A DNA stretch of 21,403 bases, from the NCBI GenBank assembly GCA_033557675.1, contig JAWQRM010000572.1, positions 1 to 21,403 of the forward strand, in the 5' to 3' direction. This document shows, in pieces, positions 1 through 9,074 of this stretch. Position numbers and translations under genes: made by a program. Every line of letters begins with the position of its first letter. The first letter of the stretch is position 1. This DNA comes from Coptodactyla brooksi. Lineage: Eukaryota; Arthropoda; Insecta; Coleoptera; Scarabaeidae. The notes beneath the pieces were generated by a model. That model was not told the origin of the DNA, searched no databases, and saw only the letters and a list, made by a program, of their open reading frames with translations.

Positions 1-127
1 GCTTTGGTGTAGTCAATGAAGCACAGATAGACATCTTTTTGGTATTCGCGGGTTTTCTCCATGATCCAGCGTATGTTTGCAATTAGATCTCTGGTGCCCC
101 GTCCTTTGCGGAAGCCAGCTTGAACAT
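1..127 (-). pseudogene. RTE-like LINE reverse transcriptase fragment (5'-truncated, runs off window)
   Basis: Read on the minus strand, 42 codons are open from about 127 to the window edge. They contain the residues VQAGFRKGRGTRD, then IANIRWIMEK and LCFIDYTKA. These match the fingers/palm entry region of reverse transcriptases of RTE/BovB-like non-LTR retrotransposons, where the FIDYTKAFD block precedes the first catalytic aspartates. The fragment has no stops and keeps the conserved residues, so it looks younger than the other relics here. Its upstream (5') side stops abruptly at about 127, directly beside a hairpin, which is typical of 5' truncation during target-primed reverse transcription. 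The rest of the element should lie left of this window. The enzyme would copy LINE RNA at a nicked target. The clade is inferred from motif wording and was not confirmed by a search. Confidence 0.85.
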
Positions 128-178
128 ACTTTTCTTTAACATTCGTATATATATATATATACGAATCAAAAGAAAAGT
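128..178. repeat. 51-base near-perfect hairpin with (TA)n core
   Basis: The arm acttttcttt (128-137) pairs with aaagaaaagt (169-178). The inner arm starting attcgtata (141) pairs with tatacgaat ending at 166, around an alternating TA core. It sits exactly at the 5' truncation point of the RTE fragment, so it may be the target or junction sequence, or a cruciform-prone site. A small foldback element is an alternative. Confidence 0.7.
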
Positions 179-798
179 AAATTTATCATTTATTTACATA
201 TTATATAAATGAAAATAATCCAGTTAATATTGTGGTAATAAAGCTCTTCAAAGAAAGTTGGAAGCAAAGGAAACACCGTTACATTACACACAACGAATTA
301 CATATAAGCATTTGTACATAGCCATTTTATATCGGCCCAAAAACAGTGAGAAGAGTTGACAACACCACTGACAGTTTCTGTTAGTTTTGCTTTTTATTAA
401 ATAATTTTATAACGTATGAAGATAGAATGCCATTGTTGCATATCGAAGAAATTGCTTTTAAACGCTGATAGTGGCCCCATTGCCAATTTAAAATCCTTTA
501 GTCCACTGCAATTTATTCCATTGCAATTCTTGGATCAGAAGATCCGCCTCAGAGTCGGGTATGTTTTATTCTATTTCCGACCCTTAGATCGGAACATCTA
601 AGGGTTAATATACGCTATAAATGCGGGAGAGCTACGGTTTGCATTGCATTTACGTTACATTTGAGATATATGACGCGTATTTGTAAAGTAAAAACCATTT
701 TGAAATAAAAAAAACAACAAGTATAATTTTCTTTCCAATTTTATTTTTGTATGAAAGCCCGTACCTCAGTCTATTTTTCCACATAATTTCTGAATGTA
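179..798. other. No gene recognised
   Basis: AT-rich sequence without a protein I recognise. The short ORFs on both strands look like chance. Two small perfect hairpins are visible: ggatc/gatcc at 532-545 and cccttagat/atctaaggg at 581-604 (9-base stem, 6-base loop). Confidence 0.6.
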
Positions 799-845
799 CA
801 GGTTTATTATTTGACATATATTTACAAGGCTGCACAGATATATAA
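799..845 (+). repeat. Left TIR of the 799-1428 mariner
   Basis: Pairs with 1382-1428 with only a handful of mismatches. The outermost bases are CAGG next to TA. Confidence 0.9.
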
Positions 846-899
846 ACAAATCTTGAAAGTTTTTTTTAGTGTTTGCAGATACTCAATATGTGCACCTTT

Positions 900-1354
900 A
901 GAGACTGCACATATCTCTGGGTATGAAGCCCTATCGCTTTCGGTTGCTACAAGCACTATCGAACAATATGTTTATGGTCCTTATTTCTTTAAGGAGGCAA
1001 CGATCACAGGACAAATTTGTCTGCAAATTTTGAAGAATTGGCTCATGCCACGTTTGGAACCTGATAGTGAAGATTTCATCTTGCAGCAGGATGATGTTCA
1101 ACCCCATTTCTTCTAGCTGTTCATAATTTTCTAAACACCAGGATTCCAAACAGATGAATTGGTCGTGTTGGGAATGCTGATCGTCAGTTGATGTCATGGG
1201 CTCCTCACTCGTACAGAACTCCGTGTTCGTGCCATCAGTGCCAGTTAATCTGCCAGACCTGCGAGCTCACATCACCAATGCGTTTGCTCGCATTGACGAA
1301 CAACGCTGCGTCGAGTGTAGGAAGAACTCGATTACACATATTGAGCATCTATAA
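900..1354 (+). pseudogene. Mariner-family transposase remnant (C-terminal half)
   Basis: The plus strand encodes YGPYFFKEATITGQ, then LPRLEP-like residues, then FILQQDDVQPHF ending at about 1116. This corresponds to the block before and around the second catalytic aspartate of Tc1/mariner DDE transposases (usual form QQDGAPPH). After a stop and frame change, the C-terminal tail reappears as VPVNLPDLRAHI and ends HIEHL with a stop at 1352-1354. The segment that should carry the third catalytic aspartate (PPRSPDLTP type) has been lost between the two pieces. The DNA-binding N terminus and first aspartate are also missing. It is clearly inactive. The related transposase at 4051-5006 belongs to a different subfamily with different ends. 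Confidence 0.85.
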
Positions 1355-1381
1355 ACACTAAAACAAACTTTTAATATTTTT

Positions 1382-1428
1382 TTATACATCTGTGCAATCT
1401 TGAAAGTATATGTCAAATAATAAACCTG
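1382..1428 (-). repeat. Right TIR of the 799-1428 mariner
   Basis: Inverted match of 799-845, ending CCTG before the TA at 1429-1430. It also contains AATAAA-like bases just inside the end that could serve as a polyadenylation signal for the transposase. Confidence 0.9.
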
Positions 1429-1600
1429 TAGTAATTTTCTGAAGAAACTGCAATCATTTTGACTAACCTTGTATAATAAAAGATATCCACACGTGGAAAG
1501 TACATGTTTATTTGATAATTATCACGTGAATACTTTAAAAATTATAACACCAGGTGCAACTGATAATACATATTGACGGTAGATAAAACTCGTAGACTGC

Positions 1601-1609
1601 TATATAAAC
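1601..1609 (+). promoter_or_regulatory. TATA box of the pogo-like transposase gene
   Basis: tatataaac lies 66 bases upstream of the ATG at 1667. A start site about 30 bases downstream (around 1630) would leave a short leader. The spacing supports 1667 as the original start. Confidence 0.45.
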
Positions 1610-1666
1610 AGGTACATTGTATCTGCCCACATCACGACATATTCTGCGATTTGATAAACTAAAAGT

Positions 1667-2652
1667 ATGGCAGATTCAAGTTTTGAGAAGGAAACCGACA
1701 TTACCTTGGAATTTTTAAACATAAACCGTCCCCACAGTGTACAATACATTAATGATTATGAACCACCTGCGGTTAAAGACAAGAAAAAAATCATTAAATT
1801 GGAAGAAACACCATACTTACATACAAACAAAATACTTTCGACTATTGGAGGAGTGGGAAAATATGTCCTGTACCATTGTCCACAGTACGCCATTGATTTA
1901 AAAATGTACAACCTATTTCATAACTATATAGATGGGAAAAGTCACTAGTAAAATTGGAACATGTCAGAAAAAGCTTTTGAAAATATCAGATTATGTATTT
2001 CATAAATTCGTTGAAGCTATGGAAGTTGGAGCGATTGTTCATGACATGGACTTACGAAGATGGGGAATACATGCTAATGAAAATGTTTAGCTAGAAGACT
2101 TTAAAGCATGAAAGAAATGGATACTGCATTTCAAGAAAACACATAGTATCGTATCGCGAAAAATTAATAAAAGTACCGAAACATTGCAGGAAATCGCAAG
2201 CAACTTCATAAATGAAATAAACCCTTATGTAAAGAATTATGGTATAGAAAACATGTATAATGCAGGTGAAAGTGGGTTTCAGTTAGGGTTACATTCAACA
2301 CGTACGCTAGCACCTCAAGATAGTAAACACGTTGAATCTGCTGTGCAATTTGTGTCATCAACCACTCACAGCTACAACCTATTACCATTGATTTCTGCTT
2401 CAGGTAAACTTATGTTTCCTATATATATTGTCTTAAAAGCGACACCGCTCGCTTCAGACGATGTACTGACTACGGCCGGGGATGTTGAGCTAACCATACA
2501 CTGTTTTAAAAGAAGTAAGGGGTAACTTTGGACTCCGTGTTCGAGAATTTTTATTTGATTTACCGAACGTAGTGATTAAAGCATTGTCATCTGGAAAATT
2601 AACCTCCTAATTACTCGTAAATTGGTATAATTATGTATTTTTGATGTATTTT
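1667..2652 (+). pseudogene. Pogo/Tigger-like DDE transposase pseudogene
   Basis: The reading starts at ATG 1667 and runs open to 1948. It then continues in another frame from about 1959 to 2525, interrupted by TAG at 2088 and TGA at 2109. A third frame starts about 2527 (FGLRVREFLF, then NVVIKALSSGKLTS), with TAA at 2608. The second frame has VHDMDLRRW and FKKTHSIVSRKI, matching the CENP-B/Tc5-type helix-turn-helix half of pogo-superfamily proteins. It then has NAGESGFQL and SSTTHSYNLLPLISASGKL, matching the first catalytic region of DDE_1 endonucleases, although the expected acidic residue in N(A)D/E-SGF reads E. The later DDE aspartates are not recognisable. Two frameshifts and several stops show long inactivity. 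No clear TIRs were found. The pogo/Tigger/jerky assignment rests on motif memory. Confidence 0.75.
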
Positions 2653-3249
2653 TTATACTGATGTATTAGTACAGCTCGTAGAAGTGTTTTATAAGTGTCA
2701 TCCAAATTTTTGCAATACCTAAAAAATGCTACAGGAATGATCTAACCTCTTCATGTTTACGATTTCCGCATATGGCAGGGTTTTGTAAGATCATTCTATA
2801 ATCAAGAAATACTTGAAAACTACAACGTTGATTAACATGCAAGAAACAACATAATAAAGTTATTATGTAAAGTTATTGCATATAACGTCTTATACGCTAT
2901 CACCTTTGAGCTCCACGTTATACCGATTTATTTGCATATAGTTGGTATAAAAGGAGGTACGTTAGCAACAAGCCAAATAACTCCGATCATTCTGTAACAT
3001 ATGCATTTTCAGCTTCAGAGTTCAGCTCATTGTTCAATTTCTGGATCATAATCCGTTGTGCGTTGTGTAGCAGTTTTTTTTTGTTTTCAACACTTTTTTC
3101 AAAAGTTGCATTACTACAATCTTAATTAGATTTATTACTGTATTTTGTAAAATTTGTAAATTTATTACTGCCATTTGTAAATAACAAATAAACAATCAAT
3201 TATGGTTTTATAATTATGGCTCATCTGTTGAATAAATGCAATGTAAACC
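2653..3249. other. No gene recognised; isolated TATA-like site
   Basis: AT-rich non-coding sequence. A good TATA motif (tataaaagg, 2946-2954) is present with no ORF behind it. Aacaaataaac near 3184 resembles a polyadenylation signal. Neither can be tied to a gene. Confidence 0.55.
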
Positions 3250-3535
3250 ATTTTAAATGATCTTTCACATGGATAACTTTGTTCGCTAAAATAGCATTAT
3301 GTGGTTTTAAATGGTAATAGAGTTCAACTTTTCCTATGTGATAAAGTATTTAAAAGGAAATACACCACTATGTTACACTAGTGCTTTATTTCCATTCGTT
3401 GCAAAATTATTCAGCAAAAACCAAAAATCGCAAAAAGTAAGGGGTGTTTTCCATCCGCTTTTAGACCGATGAAAATGACTCTGTATTCACCCATCAAATT
3501 AAGTTCGACCATCCTGGTGTATCACGAGATTATAC
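3250..3535 (+). repeat. Diverged copy of the long-TIR mariner terminal repeat
   Basis: Shares with 5138-5490 and 9075-9451 the ordered blocks ctttcacatg, tttatttccattcgttg, then aaaaatcgc, aggggtg and attcaccc. It is in the same orientation as the 5138-5490 copy, so the two are not an inverted pair. It may be a solo end or a separate deleted insertion. Confidence 0.65.
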
Positions 3536-3567
3536 CGGTTGTCCGCGTATTATTTGGGCATTACATC

Positions 3568-3746
3568 GAATAATTAATATTAATAATTATTAGTTAATAT
3601 ATTAATGCATTATTAGTACATTATTAATATGTATGAATAATGTGTACTATGTACAATATTAATATGTATTAATTAAAACATTATTAGTTAATATATTAAT
3701 TAATAATTAATATAACATTAATAATTAATTAATGGTTAATAATTAA
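3568..3746. repeat. TTAAT-rich low-complexity tract
   Basis: About 180 bases composed almost entirely of attaat/taatta/ttaata units with many overlapping dyads. Non-coding. Confidence 0.9.
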
Positions 3747-4050
3747 GTGGCAACGCCGTATGTTTTCCAATGCGACAAACGTATACAGTACACTGGACAG
3801 CCTTGATATCCCGTTCAGACGTCAGTAAACCTCGATCCGTTGTTGGATGCAGTTGGTCGTAACAAAATCACACGAGGACAACAATTAAAGCGAGGATGGC
3901 ATTAAAAGAATTTATCTTCTTGAAAATTTGGTATTAAATGCCTGGAAAAACAAGTCTATTCGTATAAAAAATAAAAAGAATTCTAAACTAAAATAAATTC
4001 TAAAAATCCACGTGAACAAAACATAAATTCTAAATTTAAAAACTGAAAAA

Positions 4051-5006
4051 TTATAAGAGCGGTTCAAATAACAATATCCTAAATAAACGGATGCTAAACA
4101 ATATCCTAACCTGCGATAGAAATTGCTTCTAACATTAGACAGCATTTCCGGTGTTACAAGGTTAGCTGCATCTATTATTTTAGCCCGCAGGGGAGCCAAA
4201 TTTTCTACTCGCGCATGACCACAAGTGGTTTGTCGTACACATAATGCGGTTTGGAAAAGAATTTGTTAAATTTTTTTTAAACACACGTACATTATGTACT
4301 GGACAGCGATCTTGCTGCAACCAAACAATTTCCAAGTCTATTACAGGAATGTTCTGAATAGCTAGAACTACTTGCGTTTGAAGTAAGTCGCGATATTTCT
4401 AGGCATCTAACGTCCCATCAATAAAGAAGAGACCTAGTAAATGGTCAGCCAAGTTTCCAGCCCAAACATTAAGTTTTTGGGGATATTGGGTGCGTACAGA
4501 AAAAAAAATTATGCAAGTTTTCGCGAGACCAGTAACGAACAACGGATGAATTGTGTTTTCCGTGTAATGTAACCTTTTCCGTTACGAGATCACAAAATTC
4601 CATTCTTGGAATCTTATCCTCGGGAAATATCTTTTGACTTTTTCCATACTTAAAGCTCTTATAACTGTGCTTCCACAAAATTTTTGATACAGTTGTTTTG
4701 CACACACCCAATTCCTTGGCAACTTGTCTGCTTGATTTTATATCAGGCTTCCACGATACCACAAATCATTTCATCCCTCCTTTCTTGTTGTTCGATTTTT
4801 TCCACTGAGACCTCTCTTAAGTGGCATTTCGAGTACTCCTTTAAACAATGGTACTTTTCGAACATTGACACAAAATTCAAAATTGTCTGCCTACAGGGTC
4901 TTCCTGCAAAAGCACACGTAAAGAACTTCACGCATTCTTTTGCAGAATTACCTTGATAATACCACTTCATCACTTGAAATTTTTTACCGGAGGTAAAAAC
5001 GCTCAT
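4051..5006 (-). pseudogene. Mariner-like transposase pseudogene (long-TIR subfamily)
   Basis: The minus-strand start is ATG at 5004-5006. The N-terminal helix-turn-helix part reads GKKFQVMKWYYQGNSAKECV and later GRPCRQTILN. A second helix-turn-helix, SSRQVAKELGVCKTTVSKIL, follows after a frame change near 4750. Then come LHGKHNSSVVRYWSREN, VWAGNLADHLLGLFFIDGTL and WLQQDRCPVHN, which are catalytic-core landmarks of arthropod Tc1/mariner-type transposases. The C terminus reads LVTPEMLSNVRSNF and ends near 4051. A stop lies after GTLDA. The SDE block with the first aspartate and the RSPDLTP block with the third are missing, both probably by internal deletion. The gene is inactive. A TATA box lies upstream at 5104-5111, and the C-terminal tail is shared with 8600-8750. 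Confidence 0.88.
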
Positions 5007-5103
5007 TTTAAATTTACTCTCGCTATTTTTCTACGAAAAGCAACGTCTTCTACTGTGGTCAATAGCAGATAAGACGTTTCTCGCTCGACCGGGTTCCGCG
5101 ATG

Positions 5104-5111
5104 TATATATA
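5104..5111 (-). promoter_or_regulatory. TATA box upstream of the 4051-5006 transposase
   Basis: Read on the minus strand, gggggtatatatac lies about 100 bases before the ATG, inside the element's 5' end. This is a plausible core promoter for the transposase, inferred from position only. Confidence 0.45.
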
Positions 5112-5137
5112 CCCCCTCTCGCATCCACCTTCTAAAA

Positions 5138-5490
5138 AGTAAAAAAAGTGCAATATCAACTATTTTCACTGCTCTTTCACATGAAATAGACAGTTTGTTA
5201 AAAAAGCCCGCAGTGGCGTAGGGGGCAGGAGGAGATTAAGTTTTTAAAATTATAATGAGATGTAATTTTCATTCATGTGATGTAGTTTTTGAAGGCGTAT
5301 ATTCCTGAGTGCAACATTAATTTTTATTTCCATTCGTTACGGAGTTATTCGCCAAAACCGAAAATCGCTGAAACTTTGAGGGGTGGTTTCACCCCCTCAA
5401 ACCGTTTTTGGGTCGGTACGAAAAATGATTTTATACTCACCCTAGGCTGGACTACTTATCCGCAAAGTTTCATTAGGTTAGGAATGTATA
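5138..5490 (+). repeat. Long terminal repeat-like end of the mariner at 4051-5006
   Basis: About 350 bases matching 9075-9451 almost throughout. Shared blocks are ctaaaaagt, atcaactattttcactgctc, gcagtggcgtagggggc, ttccattcgtt, cgaaaatcgctgaaact, ggtcggtacgaaaaatg and ggactacttatccgcaaagt. It lies just upstream of the transposase start and would be its 5' terminal region. The matching inverted end on the left is not found, so this copy is incomplete. Confidence 0.85.
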
Positions 5491-5498
5491 GTTATTAA

Positions 5499-5690
5499 TA
5501 CTAATATCGCAATCGCTTGCGTTTATTGACTACTTGGCAATCATGACGAATAGTCAATTATGATCATGGGACTGTCTTTCATTAGGAACGATGGAAGACG
5601 GCCTCTTTCAAGAACGTTTCAGATTTGATATTCCAGCAATACACGGCATTCCACGTTATTAACCGAATAACTAAGATTTAGTTATTTAGT
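5499..5690. other. Non-coding; contains a hammerhead-repeat scrap
   Basis: No ORF of note. On the minus strand, 5571-5606 reads GTCTTCCATCG then TTCCTAATGA. This resembles the 5' half of the ribozyme repeat (GTCTTTCATCGCTCCTGATGA) and then breaks off. The match is short and weak. Confidence 0.4.
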
Positions 5691-5714
5691 ATGTTATCAA
5701 TAGTGTACAACACA

Positions 5715-5786
5715 TTCCTTATTTCAGCAAGTATTACGGTAATTTTCAAGTTCCTTGTTTCGGCAAATATTATGGTAATTTCCTCC
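5715..5786 (+). repeat. Two-copy imperfect tandem repeat, period 36
   Basis: ttccttatttcagcaagtat (5715) is repeated as ttccttgtttcggcaaatat (5751), followed by (c/t)ggtaattt in both. It lies within an otherwise unrecognised AT-rich stretch at 5690-6060. Confidence 0.75.
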
Positions 5787-6067
5787 GCGCTTCTTTCTAT
5801 TGTTTTGTGTATTGTGCAAAGCTCAGTACCTATGTCTTTCAACTTGAATCGAAATGCTCACATTTGCGTTCAACTGCATTGCCCATTTATTCCAGTCGCG
5901 TTTCGTCTGCTCACGTACTGGTTTTACTGATTTCCGTCGCTTCTATAGATTTGCTGATAAAAATTCTTAATGAAATTATTAGACTATTTTAAATTTCAAA
6001 ATACAATTAAACTTGTTATTTTCCTATGGAATTTATCGTCGAAATATAAATTATTTAAGGCAAAAAC

Positions 6068-6089
6068 TATATATATATATATATATATA
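6068..6089. repeat. (TA)n microsatellite
   Basis: An uninterrupted run of alternating ta of about 20 bases. Confidence 0.9.
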
Positions 6090-6210
6090 ACAAGAGCGTA
6101 TTTCATCAAAATGAAACATATCTAAGGTACAAGATTAGCGAATGCTCCTATTCGATTACAAATGTTCGGATCTCGAACAGTAAGAATAACAGCATGATTT
6201 TCTGAAGAGT

Positions 6211-6390
6211 GAGTGTACCACTACATAGCTTAGCGGTAAGAGCTTCTGGCATGAAGCCAAAGGTCGCAGATTCGAATGCTACTCAGAGATCAACTATTCT
6301 CTTGTTTAATAAAAATAATTAATTACATAAATTCATATTTGAACAAAACGTTTCCACGGAACACCAAGAAATTCTCGTGAACAATACTAA
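6211..6390 (+). mobile_element. tRNA-derived SINE copy 1
   Basis: The head resembles a tRNA: box A TAGCTTAGCGGT (6226-6237) and a degraded box B GATTCGAATGC (6269-6279) at normal spacing. The body (taataaaaataattaattac, then gaacaaaacgtttcca) matches the body of the copy at 15465-15600 in order and orientation. RNA polymerase III would transcribe an intact member from these boxes, and LINE machinery in trans would move it. There is no acceptor stem, so it is not a functional tRNA. Confidence 0.7.
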
Positions 6391-6413
6391 TTATCAATAA
6401 TACTCCCAAGGAC

Positions 6414-6470
6414 AGCGATGAAAGGCATATCTTTCATCGCTCCTGATAATACTAAGTTTGTTAGCGTCGA
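6414..6470 (+). ncRNA. Decayed hammerhead ribozyme-like repeat copy (core deleted)
   Basis: From 6431 the sequence reads ctttcatcgctcctgataat. It then has a ctaa/ttag helix II and gcgtcgag with the GAAA-helix III portion missing. Compared with the copy at 18418-18460, CUGAUGA reads CUGAUAA and about ten core bases are deleted, so it cannot cleave. The preceding 11 bases (6414-6424) are a perfect inverted copy of 6431-6441. It follows SINE copy 1 directly and faces the same way. Confidence 0.5.
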
Positions 6471-6477
6471 GTAGTTA

Positions 6478-7140
6478 TTTTGTATACAACTCGATTTATT
6501 CTTGCTTGTCAATGCTTGCCTATTCCTGTCCTTTTTTTGAATCGTTCCCTACTTGGGCATTCCAATCCTCCATCATTATAACTTTAGTGTTGTATTTTCT
6601 AACTTCATCTAGGATTGTTTATAGTTCTATAGAGAATTTGGACTTTAGTCTGATTGTATATGTCAGAATAATGGGAACATCGCGCTAATGTGAAAATCAA
6701 AGCCTAAATTCGTACTGTAGGATGATGCGGAACACTGGATAATGTGTATAGTACAAATTTTGTATTTCTTCTTCTTCTTTTCTTATTTCTTTTCTTACGA
6801 TAGTATGAACCATCGTAAGTTCCATTGCCCTCGATTGTCTATTAGTCCAGAATAAAATAGCTTACAATTGCTATGTAATGTTAAATTTCTAGAACATTCT
6901 TTCTTACTTTCACTTATACCTAAAACGTCTGGATTTCTGCCCTATATTTCTTGGTTTCATCAATAGGTTCCACTTCCTTCATAACTAATGAAGTTGTATT
7001 CCACGTTTGGATTATCATTTTCTTTTCTACTTTTCCTTTCACTACCTTTTCTAAAGCCTCATTTCTGTCCCATATTCTTCGTGCTCTAATTATTTGTATT
7101 GTTCTTTCTGGTTTTCGTTTTCAGTTGCTCTTTGCTTTCT
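6478..7140 (-). pseudogene. LINE AP-endonuclease relic (RTE-like)
   Basis: On the minus strand a degraded APE-type endonuclease can be followed through several frames. KKMIIQTWN at about 7000-7025 corresponds to the first strand with its catalytic Asn (TWN). KEVEPIDETKKYRAEI follows. Near 6540-6580, VIMMEDWNAQVGNDS matches the GDFNAKVG block, with Gly changed to Glu. Many stops and shifts lie between, including a run of AGA/AAG codons near 6770. The domain would nick target DNA to prime reverse transcription. The RT domain does not follow, because the sequence beyond 6478 is the ribozyme-like repeat and SINE. It may be the same LINE type as the 1-127 fragment, but this is inferred. Confidence 0.65.
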
Positions 7141-8328
7141 GTTGAGCGTTCATTAATTAATCTATTATGCTCTTGGTTCTTCGTATGTTTAGTTGTTTTG
7201 TATTTAGCATTAATAATACTTTTATTTTGTATATGTTGGAGATTATAAACATTAATGTATTATGAAGAAAAGAAATCGTGAACGTCACTGATTAATTTCA
7301 TAATAACAAGTAAATTCGAATAAATGAAATATTGAAAGTTGAATTTCGGACAACAACCATTTGGAAAATACCAATATGCTACAGATCTAACCCTGTCCTG
7401 TTTATAATTTTCGGGTATTCCTCTTCTTAAGTACTCTGTTAGTGCAGACACTTTGGATGCAAGTGATTTTACACCTAAGCCTATAGAATTTCGGTATGGG
7501 AAAGTACCAACTTGAAACACCTCACTATTTCAAGTTAGCAAAAATGTTCAACCACTTCCTCTCTCATCCTGTCAATGATTCTAATTTTGTTATTGTACAT
7601 ATTACTACTTTATTTTTAGTTTGAATTTAAAACAATATTACTTTTATAGCTAATATCTTTTTTCAGTATACATAAAGTGCACCTATACAAATTGTATACA
7701 AGGTATGTTACTACGACGAAATTTTGTCCCATCTGCCACGTCATGTCATAAGTAAACATTATTTTAAGATTAAGGCCGATCGCAGGTTTATTTTTAGTAA
7801 CTGCAATTTGTAGGTGTGCTTATGTTTATATCAGTGAATCACGGAACATAATATTCCACTAAAAATAATTTATGGAGTTGTCATCCTGATTTAATGATGT
7901 AGCCTTGTTATTTCAGTTTACGTCAGTGAAACGAACATCGTAGGATGAAGTGCTTTCAAGTTATAGAACTAAAGTAAACAATATCTAAAGTTGTACCAAT
8001 TATTTATGGCGGTTGATGTCAAATGTGTCGCATGCATTTAGAGAAAATTGTCTAATGTACAAAATAAAATATTTAAAACTATTCAATTTAAATGTGGCGG
8101 AACAGAAAATACTGCATGGTAATTCCAATTAAAATTATGTATTTAATACTTTTACAAGTAATTTTTAATTCCTTCTTAGTTTTTATATTTTCATCTTTAT
8201 CATTCATCCATATGACGGTATCCATCTTAGACGCTAATTCCTTGATTTCATTCATGAGTTACTTCATCTTCATCTGACCTCAGCTATAGGAAAACTAATA
8301 ATACATAATGTAATATAGTAATAGACTA
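7141..8328. other. No gene recognised
   Basis: AT-rich sequence. The longest minus-strand ORF (7260-7520) has no motif I recognise and no codon-use or neighbour support. ORF 8092-8277 is hydrophobic only because of T-richness. Confidence 0.6.
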
Positions 8329-8512
8329 ACAAGGGAACGTTCTCAACCCGAAAATGGAAAAAAACGAAACTTTGTGGATAAATAGTCCACACTAGGGTGA
8401 GTACAAAACCATTTTACATCTCGGCCAAAAAACGGTTTAAAGGGGTGAAACCACCCCTCAAAGTGTCAGCGATTTTCGGTTTTTGGCGAATAACTCCGCA
8501 ACGAATGGACGA
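8329..8512 (-). repeat. Left TIR of the 8329-9451 element
   Basis: Reverse-complement match to 9280-9451 and to 5330-5490. Visible blocks are ggataaatagtccac, ctagggtgagtac, aaaaacggtttaaaggggtg and gcgattttcggtttttggcg. Confidence 0.88.
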
Positions 8513-8599
8513 ATTAACAAATAAAATTATCCATGTGAAAGATTATCTAAATAGTTTATTATCATTATATCATAAGCAGATCATTTATGGTCATGAGCG

Positions 8600-8750
8600 G
8601 GCAAAAAATTTGCTGCACCTGGGAGCTAAAATTACTCAAGCAACCATCTGAATCACACCTGAAATGTTCTCTAATGTTGGAAGCAATTTCTACGATCGAT
8701 TGGGGTATTGTTGGTCTCCTCAGGGAGGCCTATTTGAACCGCATTTGTAA
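8600..8750 (+). pseudogene. Mariner-like transposase C-terminal scrap
   Basis: Plus-strand codons give LGAKITQA, then after a stop ITPEMFSNVGSNFYDRLGYC and FEPHL with a stop at 8748-8750. This is the same C terminus as in the 4051-5006 gene (LRAKIIDAANLVTPEMLSNV...RRLGYC). All catalytic parts are gone. Confidence 0.85.
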
Positions 8751-9074
8751 TTTTATTGATCTGTTTTGCATTCAGACAGGTTTTTTTTAGAATTTATTCT
8801 ATTTTAGAATATATTTTTAATTTGCTTTTATAAAATTATATTTGTTTCTTACGTAATCAGCGAGAGGTATATTAACAAAATTGAAAGAAAACAGTTTTAT
8901 TCCCCCCTTGAATTTTTTTGAGGTCTTTTAAAGATGTTCGCGAGCACTCTCTGTTGCCAATTTTATCGCTCTCCCTATGCCGAGTTTTGCGTGACTGTGT
9001 ATGCACACACAGATGTATGCTATCTATCTAGCCCACCCCCAACTAAATATTATTTTTCTTTGGTAAATCTAGTC

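Larger units (their letters stand above)
799..1428. mobile_element. Deleted Tc1/mariner element with 47-base TIRs and TA target duplication
   Basis: The left end, from 799, begins caggtttattatttgac. The reverse complement of the right end, 1382-1428, begins with the same bases and stays nearly identical for about 47 positions. Both ends are flanked by TA (797-798 and 1429-1430), the duplication expected for Tc1/mariner insertion. At 630 bases the element is about half the usual mariner length, and most of the N-terminal half of the transposase is missing. It could not move by itself but might be mobilised in trans by an intact relative. Confidence 0.9.

Noticed and set aside
2946..2954. A host promoter (tataaaagg)
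   Set aside because: No ORF, exon-like coding or initiator-plus-leader follows within several hundred bases.
3568..3746. A CRISPR-like or satellite array in the TTAAT tract
   Set aside because: There is no fixed repeat length or unique spacers. It is low-complexity sequence.
5289..5498. A 69-codon plus-strand ORF
   Set aside because: It falls in the terminal repeat shared with 9075-9451, where the frame is not conserved.
5691..5930. A membrane-protein-like ORF of 79 codons
   Set aside because: The hydrophobicity comes from T-rich codons. It contains a 36-base tandem duplication and no recognisable family motif.
6226..6279. A functional tRNA gene (box A and box B at correct spacing)
   Set aside because: There is no acceptor stem, the T arm is mispaired, and the same head plus a non-tRNA body recurs at 15455-15605, so it is a SINE.
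7260..7520. An 86-codon minus-strand ORF as a possible gene
   Set aside because: No motif, no conserved neighbours, and the length is expected by chance in this composition.
8397..8651. An 84-codon plus-strand ORF
   Set aside because: It lies mostly inside the inverted terminal repeat of the mariner derivative, and the frame is accidental.
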